DNA from: Clostridiales bacterium | GTDB taxonomy: Bacteria > Bacillota_A > Clostridia > Christensenellales > Aristaeellaceae | Reading direction: 5' to 3' | NCBI GenBank assembly: GCA_024684665.1 | Contig: JAIKWN010000173.1 | Location: 1 to 16,117, forward strand | Length of the DNA: 16,117 bases | Part shown: piece by piece, positions 7,396-14,528 of the stretch | Numbering within the stretch: position 1 is the first letter of the stretch | How the letters are laid out: each line of letters starts with the position of its first letter | The notes under the pieces: model-generated | Seen by the model: only the letters and a program-made list of their open reading frames with translations | Databases searched by the model: none | What the model was told of the DNA's origin: nothing | Program-made: the position numbers and the translations under genes

Positions 7396-8391
7396 ATGAA
7401 AAAGAAAAGCTTCCTGTCCAAGCCCGGCGTCGCGTCCGTGCTGACGGCGTTTGCCGGCGTCATCATCCTGATGGTGATCTTCGCCTTCATGAACCCGAAC
7501 TTCATCAAGAAGAACAACCTGATGTCCCTTTCCCGCTCCATCTGTCCGTACCTGCTGGTCGGCATAGGCCAGGGCATCGTCTGCATTACCGGCAACATCG
7601 ACCTGTCCATCGGCTCCGTGCTTGGCATGTCCGCCATGATGAGCGCGACCATGATCTGCAACGGCATCCCGGTGCTTGTCGCAATCCTGGTTGACCTCGT
7701 GGCCTGCCTCTGCGTCGGTCTTATCAACGGCGTCCTCGTCGGTAAGTTCAAGCTGCCGCCCTTCATCGGCACCTTGGGAACCATGACGATCTGCCGCGGT
7801 ATCGCACAGCTGGTTAACAACAACTACAATACGAACGATATTGGCACCGGCGGTTTAAAGGATGGCTTCCGCGATCTGTTCTACTACGGCAGGGTCGGCG
7901 TCATCTACTGGAGCGTCATCATCTGCCTCATCATCTGGGGCGTGTTCTTCTACCTGATGAGCTACACTGCGACCGGACGCCACATCTACTCCATCGGTTC
8001 TAATGTTGACGCTGCTCGCCTCTCCGGCGTAAACGTCTTCAAGACCACCACCATTGCTTACACAATCTCTGCGTTCTGCTCCTTCACAGCAGGCCTCATC
8101 ACTATGGCCGCCGCCGGCATGGGCTCCATGCAGGCCGGCATGAGCTATGAGATGTATGGTGTTGCGGCGGCGGTTATCGGCGGCATCTCTACCCTGGGTG
8201 GCAGTGGCCTCCTGGTAGGCGTCATTGCTGGTGCTTCCGTCTGGGCGATCCTGCAGAACGGTCTTACCATGGCGAACGTCCCGGTAGCCCTGCGTAACAT
8301 CATCATCGGCATCATCGTCGTCGCCTGTGTGCTCTTCGACATCATGCGTCGTCAGGGCATTACCATTGGCAAGAAGAAGAAGAGCGTCTGA
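7396..8391 (+). CDS. Sugar ABC transporter permease (RbsC/BPD_transp_2 family)
   Basis: 331 residues, almost entirely hydrophobic, with a positively charged N-terminus (MKKKSF) and C-terminus (KKKKS). Several membrane helices are evident, beginning at about residues 14-32. The motifs NIDLSIGSVLG, GLINGVLVGKFKLPPFIGTLGTM and, towards the C-terminus, VIGGISTLGGSG are characteristic of ribose/galactose/xylose permeases. It forms the homodimeric membrane channel coupled to the double ATPase just upstream. The SD AAGGAG precedes ATG by about 10 bases. Hairpins flank the gene on both sides, which may set its transcript level apart from its neighbours. Sugar specificity cannot be read from it. Confidence 0.96.
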   Translation: MKKKSFLSKPGVASVLTAFAGVIILMVIFAFMNPNFIKKNNLMSLSRSICPYLLVGIGQGIVCITGNIDLSIGSVLGMSAMMSATMICNGIPVLVAILVDLVACLCVGLINGVLVGKFKLPPFIGTLGTMTICRGIAQLVNNNYNTNDIGTGGLKDGFRDLFYYGRVGVIYWSVIICLIIWGVFFYLMSYTATGRHIYSIGSNVDAARLSGVNVFKTTTIAYTISAFCSFTAGLITMAAAGMGSMQAGMSYEMYGVAAAVIGGISTLGGSGLLVGVIAGASVWAILQNGLTMANVPVALRNIIIGIIVVACVLFDIMRRQGITIGKKKKSV

Positions 8392-8421
8392 TTCACCCCT
8401 TCGTTTTCCACTCGTTTCCCA

Positions 8422-8452
8422 TTGCCGCCGGGCTGCGCATCCCCGGCGCCAA
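8422..8452 (+). promoter_or_regulatory. Strong intercistronic hairpin before the binding-protein gene
   Basis: TTG-C-CGCCGGG (8422-8432) faces CCCGGCG-C-CAA (8442-8452) across a 9-base loop: 10 base pairs with one C/C mismatch. An A-rich stretch rather than a T-run follows, then the SD at 8468. It may protect the downstream mRNA 5' end or partly attenuate transcription so that binding protein exceeds permease. Confidence 0.55.
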
Positions 8453-8480
8453 ATATAAAAAACAAACAGGAGGAACTCTC

Positions 8481-9413
8481 ATGAAAAAGGTATTCGCGCT
8501 TGTGCTGGCTGCCATGATGCTGCTCAGCGCCGCCGCCCTGGCGGAAGTCTCCACCAAAGTTGGCCTCATCACCATGGACCAGATGGACGTTCACTGGGTC
8601 CGCCTCCAGCAGGCTGCCCAGGCGAAAGTTGACGAGTACAACGCCGCTGGCAACAAGATCGACATGGTCTGGATGGCTCCCGAAACCAAGGACAATCAGC
8701 AGCAGATCGAAAAGATCAACGCGGCTGTCGCCGATGGCGTGAACTACATCATCATCGCTGCCAACGACGCTACCTCCGCGAACCGCGCCCTGCAGGAGGC
8801 GCTCGACGCCGACATCAAGCTGATCTACGTCGATGCTCCCGCTTCCCTGGAAGCCTCTGCTACCTTCGCCACCGATAACTATGCGGGCGGCGTCAAGGCC
8901 GGCGAGTATCTGAAGAAGGTCCTGGACGACGCTGGCGTGACCGAGGGCACCATCGGTATCGTCGACGCGCAGGCTGGCGTGGATTCCTGCCAGAAGCGGT
9001 ATGAAGGCTTTGCCTCCGTCTTCGAGGGCACGAAGTTCGTCCTGGGCGAGCGTCAGTACTCCGATGGCGACAACACCAAGGCGCAGGAACTGGCCAACAC
9101 CCTGATCAACAACGGCGTCGTGGCGATCTACGGCACCAACGACGGCGCGACCAACGGCTCTGCTGCTGCGGTTATGGACGCTGCCAACAACGGCACCACC
9201 GTGTATTGCGTCGGCTGGGACAAGTCTGACTCCAACATCGCCCACGTCGAGCGCGGCGAACTGCTGGCCTTCATGGCGCAGAACCCCAACATCATGGGCG
9301 AGATGGCCATTGATGCCGTCGTCGCTATGGAGAACGGTGAGGATCTCGGCGGCAAGGTCGTCGATACTGGCGTTTCCGTTGTGGACATCAACAACGTGGC
9401 TGAGTTCAAGTAA
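8481..9413 (+). CDS. Sugar ABC transporter substrate-binding protein (RbsB/Peripla_BP_4 type)
   Basis: 310 residues. An N-terminal Sec signal peptide (MKK, hydrophobic core, then Ala-Leu-Ala at 19-21) is followed by Glu-Val-Ser, predicting signal peptidase I cleavage after residue 21. There is no lipobox cysteine, which is odd for a Gram-positive-type binding protein. The mature part shows the two-lobe type I periplasmic-binding fold: VGLITMDQMDVHWV, IIIAANDATSANRALQ, FATDNYAGGVKAGEYL, and YGTNDGATNGSAAAVM near the hinge. It captures the sugar outside the cell for the importer. The SD AGGAGGA (8468-8474) is strong. Codon use is the most biased in the window (GGC, ATC, AAG), suggesting high expression. 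The ligand is unknown. The gene is the last of the operon. Confidence 0.95.
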   Translation: MKKVFALVLAAMMLLSAAALAEVSTKVGLITMDQMDVHWVRLQQAAQAKVDEYNAAGNKIDMVWMAPETKDNQQQIEKINAAVADGVNYIIIAANDATSANRALQEALDADIKLIYVDAPASLEASATFATDNYAGGVKAGEYLKKVLDDAGVTEGTIGIVDAQAGVDSCQKRYEGFASVFEGTKFVLGERQYSDGDNTKAQELANTLINNGVVAIYGTNDGATNGSAAAVMDAANNGTTVYCVGWDKSDSNIAHVERGELLAFMAQNPNIMGEMAIDAVVAMENGEDLGGKVVDTGVSVVDINNVAEFK

Positions 9414-9450
9414 TACCATCTTATCGCAGTAGACTTTGCTCTGATGCGCA

Positions 9451-9495
9451 GGGGGCCGCTTCCCAGGAACTTTCCTGAGAGGCGGCCCCTTTATT
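9451..9495 (+). terminator. Rho-independent terminator of the sugar operon
   Basis: GGGGCCGC (9452-9459) pairs with GCGGCCCC (9482-9489). An inner stem, CAGGA with TCCTG, closes a short loop, and TTTATT follows. It lies 37 bases after the binding-protein stop and ends the operon. Confidence 0.9.
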
Positions 9496-9579
9496 CGATC
9501 TGCGCGTTTCCTGTCCCGGCTACAAGGATGACATTGCTGGAAGATGTTCAAGGCAGAGAAGAGACAGCCTTTTCCTTTT

Positions 9580-9598
9580 GCCGTTTTTGTGCTATGCT
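9580..9598 (+). promoter_or_regulatory. Possible extended -10 promoter for the TRIC/aldolase/kinase unit
   Basis: TGTGC precedes TATGCT (9593-9598), an extended -10 arrangement, about 65 bases before the TTG start. The -35 at 17 bases (TTTTCC, 9570-9575) is poor. It is the best candidate in the 9496-9664 gap, which otherwise shows no gene. Confidence 0.4.
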
Positions 9599-9664
9599 TT
9601 GCAGAGACGGACGAACTCCGTCCGGAGAATCAATCCAATCCTCCGGTGAAAGGAGACGATCCCC

Positions 9665-10309
9665 TTGCCACTTTCCCTGCTTGCCGTCGTGGACCTATTG
9701 GGCACCGTGGCCTTCGCGCTTTCCGGCTCATGGATTGCCATCGAAAAGCGAATGGACCTCTTTGGGGTTAATATGCTGGCTGTAACCACAGCCTGCGGAG
9801 GAGGTGTCCTTCGGGACACATTAATTGGCAGGACGCCACCTCAGATGTTTCGGAATCCGCTGTACGTCATTGCCGCGCTTGTAGCTGCGAACATCGTATT
9901 TCTTCTGGCCGCACGGCATAGACACATGCCCCAAAGGGCTGCACCTCTGTACGAGAGTTTGCTGTTCTGGGCAGATACCCTGGGGCTCGCAGCGTTCACG
10001 GTGAATGGGGTGACGGTTGGCCTGCGCGCTGGACACGGGGCGAACGCATTCCTGCTTGTTTTTCTGGGATTTACTACCGGTGTCGGTGGGGGTGTCCTGA
10101 GGGACGTGCTGGCTGGACGAATTCCGGACATCTTCCGCCATCATGTCTATGCCGTCGCCAGCATCGTGGGAGCTATGCTGATGACGTTGCTGCTTCCGCA
10201 TGCTGGAGAGAGCGCCGCGCTGACCGGCGGTTTTTTCGCAGTCGTCCTTTTACGCGTCCTAGCTGCGCGTTTCCGGTGGAACCTTCCAAGAATCGATGAT
10301 CTTTCATGA
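9665..10309 (+). CDS. TRIC/UPF0126 family membrane protein (YicG/YadS-like)
   Basis: 214 residues starting at TTG 9665, with AAAGGAG 9 bases upstream. It shows about seven hydrophobic segments and an internal duplication: GGGVLRDTLIGRTP in the first half and GGGVLRDVLAGRIP in the second. This is the hallmark of the prokaryotic TRIC family (two three-helix repeats plus a final helix). Family members are trimeric cation channels, and E. coli YicG has been proposed to move glycine. Here it heads a unit with a KDPG-type aldolase and a sugar-acid kinase, 12 bases ahead of the aldolase, so it may be co-transcribed for convenience or may carry a metabolite or ion. The transported species is unknown. 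Confidence 0.9.
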   Translation: MPLSLLAVVDLLGTVAFALSGSWIAIEKRMDLFGVNMLAVTTACGGGVLRDTLIGRTPPQMFRNPLYVIAALVAANIVFLLAARHRHMPQRAAPLYESLLFWADTLGLAAFTVNGVTVGLRAGHGANAFLLVFLGFTTGVGGGVLRDVLAGRIPDIFRHHVYAVASIVGAMLMTLLLPHAGESAALTGGFFAVVLLRVLAARFRWNLPRIDDLS

Positions 10310-10321
10310 AAGGAGTATCCT

Positions 10322-11002
10322 ATGCGACACAATCATGATGAAGCGTTGTCTCTGATCAGGAAAACAAAGCTTGTCGCTATCCTGCGGGGCGTTCCCGTAG
10401 AGCGGGTAGATGGGGTTGTTGAAGCCCTACTCGCTGGGGGAGTGCGGGTGTTGGAATTCACCTTCGATCACATGCGGAAAGACTGTGTTGCTGCAAATGC
10501 CGCGATTATCCGCCATGCAGTGGAACGCTTTGGGGATCGGGCTATAATTGGATGCGGTACCTGTCTTTCCCCAGAGGAAGCTGAGGCCGCGTATGCAGCG
10601 GGGGCAGTGCTTGTCATTACACCGAACGTTGACGAAGCGGTGATCCGCCGGGCGAGGGATCTTGGCATGGTCGCGATGCCTGGCGCCATGACTCCGACGG
10701 AGATTGCGGCGGCTTGGCGGTATGGTGCGGATATTGTGAAGCTCTTCCCCGCTGGGGAGTTGGGACTTTCTTATATCAAAGCGGTGCGCGGGCCGCTTTG
10801 CCATATTCCACTGGCCGCTGTCGGTGGGGTACAGCCGGAGAACGTCAGCGAATTCCTCTCCGCTGGGGTTTGTGGATTCGGCGTCGGGGGGCCGCTCGTG
10901 CTGAAAGAGGCGGTAAAAAGCGGAGATTACCCGGCGATCGAAGCGCGGGCGAAAGCTTTTACAGAGGCCATTGCGTCCTGGGAGGCGGGATATGGAGAGT
11001 AA
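10322..11002 (+). CDS. 2-dehydro-3-deoxy-6-phosphogluconate/galactonate aldolase
   Basis: 226 residues, class I KDPG/KDPGal aldolase family. Seen motifs are AILRG (19-23) with Arg22, the general base Glu45 in VLEFTF, GCGTC (78-82) in place of the common GAGTV, TPNVD (100-104), PGAMTPTE (120-127) and the Schiff-base lysine Lys140 in DIVKLFPAGE. It would cleave a 2-keto-3-deoxy-6-phospho sugar acid to pyruvate and glyceraldehyde-3-phosphate. The immediately following DgoK-like kinase makes KDPGal, and so D-galactonate or a similar acid, the likelier substrate over KDPG. The SD GAAAGGAG lies 6 bases before ATG. The 3' end overlaps the kinase start by 11 bases. Confidence 0.93.
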   Translation: MRHNHDEALSLIRKTKLVAILRGVPVERVDGVVEALLAGGVRVLEFTFDHMRKDCVAANAAIIRHAVERFGDRAIIGCGTCLSPEEAEAAYAAGAVLVITPNVDEAVIRRARDLGMVAMPGAMTPTEIAAAWRYGADIVKLFPAGELGLSYIKAVRGPLCHIPLAAVGGVQPENVSEFLSAGVCGFGVGGPLVLKEAVKSGDYPAIEARAKAFTEAIASWEAGYGE

Positions 11003-12023
11003 ACGGAGGAACGTTCTGCTCATCGTCGACGGAGGTACTACGAATCTGCGCGTGTCCCTGCTGGAATCGGTGTCTTTTAAGATACTAGACAGTAGGAAAG
11101 CGGAAGGAGGCGTAAAATACACCGCAGAAGACGGGCACAATGGACGTCTGAAATCGCTTTTGCATAGTGCCATCGGGGATCTGCTGGAAAAGCATTCGCT
11201 GGTGGAGGCTGACGTAACCCACTGTATTGCCTACGGCATGATCACGAGCGGGCTTGGACTTATCGAGATTCCCCACCGCATCGCTCCTGTTTCAGAGGCA
11301 GAACTGCGGGCGGGCATGGTGACGCGCATTTTTTCGGAGATAGCGTCTTTTCCCATCGAATTTATCCCTGGCGTCCGGAACTTTGCGGGCGCGGTCGACG
11401 AATCAAACTGCGGCGGCATGGATATGATGCGGGGTGAAGAGACGGAAGCGGAAGGGTTGTATAGGCTGCTAGAGCTCAGAGGGCGTCCAGCTGTCTTTGT
11501 GCTTCCCGGTTCGCACAACAAGTTCGTGCGCATGGGAGCTGGCGGGGAGATCCTTTCCTGCCTAACATCCATCTCCGGCGAACTACTGGACGCAATAACA
11601 CATCACACGATCCTCACGGATGCGGTCAAAGGTGGCTTCTGTACGGAGGAAACCTGCGACCCTGCTATGGTCCGAGCCGGCGCGCGGGAGTGTGCTGCGA
11701 TGGGACTCGGAAGGGCCGCCTTTGCCGGGCGTATCCTTTCGACTCTTGGGAATGCGGAGCCCGCGAAGGTGCAGAGCTGGCTGCTGGGCGCTGCGCTGGC
11801 GGAAGATGCGAAGGCTCTCCGCATCTTTGCGGATGGCGATTCCTGGCCGGTCTTCGTCGCTGGGAAGCCACCACTTCAGTGCGCTTTCCTTGACGTGCTG
11901 GAGGAGCTGAGCGTCGCTGGCGCGGCGGGCGTGGAGCCTGCCCTTTCCGTGCGTATGGGAATAACGGGTGCACTTGCCGTATCCGGACTGCTGGAATCAC
12001 GGGATTCCGCGCAGATCCCATAA
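10992..12023 (+). CDS. 2-dehydro-3-deoxygalactonokinase (DgoK)-like kinase
   Basis: 343 residues from ATG 10992, chosen because GGGAGG (10980-10985) sits 6 bases upstream; an in-frame TTG at 10971 is further inside the aldolase gene. The N-terminal phosphate loop is IVDGGTTNLRVSLLE (11-25). Next come the DgoK-typical GMITSGLGLIEIPH and PVSEAELRAGM segments, then VLPGSHNKFVRMGAGGEI and SGELLDAITHHTIL, corresponding to the LPGTHSKW and TGELF segments of DgoK. It would phosphorylate 2-keto-3-deoxygalactonate (or a similar acid) for the aldolase encoded just upstream, with which it is translationally coupled. No dehydratase gene is present to make its substrate, so the pathway is incomplete in this window. 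Confidence 0.88.
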   Translation: MESKRRNVLLIVDGGTTNLRVSLLESVSFKILDSRKAEGGVKYTAEDGHNGRLKSLLHSAIGDLLEKHSLVEADVTHCIAYGMITSGLGLIEIPHRIAPVSEAELRAGMVTRIFSEIASFPIEFIPGVRNFAGAVDESNCGGMDMMRGEETEAEGLYRLLELRGRPAVFVLPGSHNKFVRMGAGGEILSCLTSISGELLDAITHHTILTDAVKGGFCTEETCDPAMVRAGARECAAMGLGRAAFAGRILSTLGNAEPAKVQSWLLGAALAEDAKALRIFADGDSWPVFVAGKPPLQCAFLDVLEELSVAGAAGVEPALSVRMGITGALAVSGLLESRDSAQIP

Positions 12024-12049
12024 CGGAGGACGAAAACGGGAAGCTGAAA

Positions 12050-12064
12050 AAACGGTAGCCGTTT
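12050..12064 (+). terminator. Weak hairpin after the kinase gene
   Basis: AAACGG-TAG-CCGTTT is a perfect 6-base stem with a 3-base loop ending in TTT, 26 bases after the kinase stop. It is AT-rich at the base and lacks a longer T-run, so termination would be partial at best; dinB may be co-transcribed. Confidence 0.3.
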
Positions 12065-12079
12065 GTGTATAGGTCAAGG

Positions 12080-12087
12080 GGAGGTGA
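12080..12087 (+). promoter_or_regulatory. Ribosome binding site deciding the dinB start
   Basis: GGAGGTGA is a perfect anti-16S match 10 bases before GTG 12098. It lies inside the reading frame that would result from the upstream GTG at 12065, so the 12098 start is favoured. Confidence 0.7.
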
Positions 12088-12097
12088 GGTACGGAGC

Positions 12098-13315
12098 GTG
12101 GATCAGATCATCATCCATGTGGATATGGACGCGTTCTATGCCTCAGTAGAGATGCGCGACAATCCTGCGCTGCGAGGCAAACCGCTCATCATCGGCGCCC
12201 TTCCCAAGGAACGGGGTGTTGTGGCCACCTGCAGCTATGAAGCCCGGAAATATGGCGCGCACTCTGCTATGAACATAAAGGAGGCGCACCGCCTCTGCCC
12301 GGATGGGATCTATATGCATCCAAATTTCGATAAGTACCGCACCGTATCGAATCAGCTGCACGCCATTTGGAGTATCTATGCCTCGGCACTGGAAACGATC
12401 GCCCTGGATGAAGCGTATCTGGATGTGACGGAGAAGGCCGGGAGCTGGGATAAAGCCTGCACGTTTGCCCGGGAAATCAAACGGAGGACACTGGAAGAAC
12501 TTCGGTTAACCTGTTCCGTCGGTGTGGCGTACTCCAAAACTGCCGCGAAAACGGCGAGCGAAGAAAAGAAGCCCGACGGGTACTTTGAAATTCGTACACC
12601 GCAGGACTTCGTCGATCTGATCGCTGGTAGGGATGTTGGTGTATTGTATACCGTTGGAGCCAGGACGGCGGAAAAACTGAAACGGGCGGGCTTCAACACC
12701 GTCCGGGATATCCGGGAAAAACCGGAGGAAGTCATTCGGCTTCTCGGCAAACAGGGAGAATGGATCGCCCGCATCGCCTTCGGAGAGGACAACCGTAGGG
12801 TCACAGCCGTCAAACCGGAGGATGCCAAATCCATCAGCCGAGAGCTGACGTTTCAGGAGGACGTTGCGGATTATGATTTCCTGAAGGAAATCCTGCTGCT
12901 CCTGTCAATGAGTGTGGAACGCAGGGCAGCTCGCTATAACCTGTACGGAGATGGCGTGACGCTGAAACTTACTTATGCGGATATGAAAAGCATCACCCGA
13001 TCCAGGACGATCCTTCCTTCTGCCCGGTCTGCGGCCGTCATCTGGCAGGAGACAGGAAAGCTGCTCGATCTGCTGCCGCAAAAGCCCGTGCGGCTGATTG
13101 GAGCGGGGATTCACTCACTCCATGGGGAAATGGGTCGGCAGATGAGCTTCGACGATTATCTGCCGGCGCTTGCGGCGCAGCGGGATCAAATGATTCAGGA
13201 TGGACTGGATCGCCTGAATCGCCATTACGGGCTGGACTTCCGCGCCAACCTGGATCGCATCTTTCAAGGGGAAACCCTGTATAGAACCATCGAGTATATG
13301 AGAAAGCACCGTTAA
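12098..13315 (+). CDS. dinB: DNA polymerase IV (Y-family translesion polymerase)
   Basis: 405 residues from GTG 12098, which places the catalytic segment HVDMDAFYASVE at the N-terminus as in other DinB proteins. Asp9 and the pair Asp104-Glu105 (ALDEAYLD) are the metal-binding catalytic acids, and Tyr14 occupies the steric-gate position. The CSYEARKYGAHSAM segment (45-58) and CSVGVAYSKTAAKTAS follow. A helix-hairpin-helix region near 205-225 and the little-finger domain come next. QMSFDD, starting at about residue 348, resembles the beta-clamp binding motif (QLSLF-like), followed by roughly 52 more residues. It performs error-prone bypass of DNA lesions. No LexA-type operator was identified upstream. 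Its link to the sugar-acid genes is probably positional only. Confidence 0.95.
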   Translation: MDQIIIHVDMDAFYASVEMRDNPALRGKPLIIGALPKERGVVATCSYEARKYGAHSAMNIKEAHRLCPDGIYMHPNFDKYRTVSNQLHAIWSIYASALETIALDEAYLDVTEKAGSWDKACTFAREIKRRTLEELRLTCSVGVAYSKTAAKTASEEKKPDGYFEIRTPQDFVDLIAGRDVGVLYTVGARTAEKLKRAGFNTVRDIREKPEEVIRLLGKQGEWIARIAFGEDNRRVTAVKPEDAKSISRELTFQEDVADYDFLKEILLLLSMSVERRAARYNLYGDGVTLKLTYADMKSITRSRTILPSARSAAVIWQETGKLLDLLPQKPVRLIGAGIHSLHGEMGRQMSFDDYLPALAAQRDQMIQDGLDRLNRHYGLDFRANLDRIFQGETLYRTIEYMRKHR

Positions 13316-13319
13316 GTGT

Positions 13320-13369
13320 GGCTGACCGCCCTGTTGATGATCCCGTTAGGACATCCGGTGGCGGTCAGT
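13320..13369. terminator. Inverted repeat between convergent dinB and aminotransferase genes
   Basis: CTGACCGCC (13322-13330) and GGCGGTCAG (13360-13368) are a perfect 9-base inverted repeat. Inside it GATG/CATC and TCC/GGA can extend the hairpin around the loop CGTTA. It lies just after the dinB stop and 6 bases from the aminotransferase stop, where a bidirectional terminator would sit, but neither strand has a good T-run. Confidence 0.5.
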
Positions 13370-13374
13370 GCGGT

Positions 13375-14526
13375 TTATAGGCGAGAAAATCGCATTTTGG
13401 AGAGCTGGTCAAAGGCAGCCTCAAGCTTTTCCATGGGCTGCGTCACGGCGATGCGCACGTGCCCCTCGCCGGCTTTCCCGAAGACGCCGCCAGGGCTCAT
13501 TAGGACGTGTGCTTGTTGCAGCGCTTCCCGGCAGAAAGCCCGGGAATCGAGCCCGGTTGCCCGGATGTCCGGGAAGAGATAAAAGGTCCCTTTGGGTCTC
13601 GAAAGCTGCATCCAGGAGATCTCCTCGATCCGGTTTGTCGCATATGCGATGCGATCCCCATACTGGGAAACGTACAGACGCTGCACGTCATCCCGCAGGC
13701 GTAGGGCTTCGATTGCTGCCCGCTGGCTGACGGAGGGGGCGGTGTAGATCATGGCGCCGTTTATGGTTTGTACCGTCCGTCGAATCTCCGGCGGGGCGAT
13801 GAGGGTTCCGACTCGCCAGCCCGTCATCATGAAGTTTTTGGAGAAGCTGTTCAGGGTTACGACTCGCTCCCGCATTCCAGGAAGGGTGATGAGGGGAACA
13901 AACTCGCCTTCAAATACGTATCGGGTGTAGATTTCGTCGGCCAGGATGAGAAGGTCGAAGTCCTTCGCGATTTCCGCCAGGCTTTCAAGGTCGCGGCGGC
14001 AATAAAGGGCTCCGGTGGGATTACAGGGGTTATTGACGATGATAGCGCGGGTGCGTTCCGTTACCGCAGCACGGATCTTCTCAGGATCGGGTCCGTAATC
14101 CGTTTCCCGGCAGGGAACCTCTATGCACACGCCGCCGGCCAGGGAGATCTGTTCCTTATAGACGGCGAAGTAGGGGGAAAGGACGATCACCTCGTCCCCT
14201 GGATTGAGCAGGGCGATCAGCAGCTGCGCCATGCCAAGACAGGAAGAGGCGGTGACAAGAATCTCGTCTTTCGTGAGATCGACGTCAAAATCCTCCTTCC
14301 AGGCGCGGATGACGGCGGTGATCAGTTCCGGATCCCCCTGAGGGAAGCCATAACGGGTGTGACCCGCTTTTGCGTCCCGCATGGCGGCGTCGATAATGCG
14401 GCCGTCCGTCGTGAAGTCCGTATCTCCGATGGAAAGGTCCACGAGATCCGGATAGCGGGAAACGGCGTCGGCGTCCAGCGTCAGCCCGGCGCTGGCGTTT
14501 TTGAAGCGATCCGCGATGGTTTTCAT
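13375..14526 (-). CDS. Class I/II pyridoxal-phosphate aminotransferase
   Basis: 383 residues, fold-type I aminotransferase of the AspC-like Ig group. Seen are the Gly-Phe-Pro-x-Gly segment (60-64), SPYF (117-120), NNPCNPTG (165-172), ADEIY (196-200) with the pyridine-nitrogen Asp197, the Schiff-base lysine Lys230 in SFSKNFMMTGWRVG, and the carboxylate-binding arginine in GHVRIAV near the C-terminus. It moves amino groups between an amino acid and a 2-oxo acid in the cytoplasm; substrate is not readable. The start is fixed by GAAGGAG (plus-strand 14534-14540), which lies inside the end of the upstream LarA gene. Only 2 bases separate the LarA stop from this ATG, so the two are translationally coupled and probably act on the same 2-hydroxy/2-oxo acid family. 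Confidence 0.93.
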   Translation of the reverse strand: MKTIADRFKNASAGLTLDADAVSRYPDLVDLSIGDTDFTTDGRIIDAAMRDAKAGHTRYGFPQGDPELITAVIRAWKEDFDVDLTKDEILVTASSCLGMAQLLIALLNPGDEVIVLSPYFAVYKEQISLAGGVCIEVPCRETDYGPDPEKIRAAVTERTRAIIVNNPCNPTGALYCRRDLESLAEIAKDFDLLILADEIYTRYVFEGEFVPLITLPGMRERVVTLNSFSKNFMMTGWRVGTLIAPPEIRRTVQTINGAMIYTAPSVSQRAAIEALRLRDDVQRLYVSQYGDRIAYATNRIEEISWMQLSRPKGTFYLFPDIRATGLDSRAFCREALQQAHVLMSPGGVFGKAGEGHVRIAVTQPMEKLEAAFDQLSKMRFSRL

Positions 14527-14528
14527 CT

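Noticed and set aside
8352..9551. Long minus-strand open frame (399 codons) opposite the binding-protein gene
   Set aside because: It mirrors a strongly codon-biased GC-rich gene whose reverse strand rarely makes stops; its translation has no recognisable motif and no suitable ribosome site.
9444..9785. Small plus-strand open frame after the sugar operon
   Set aside because: It covers the operon terminator and the promoter region and then overlaps the TRIC gene out of frame; no protein signal.
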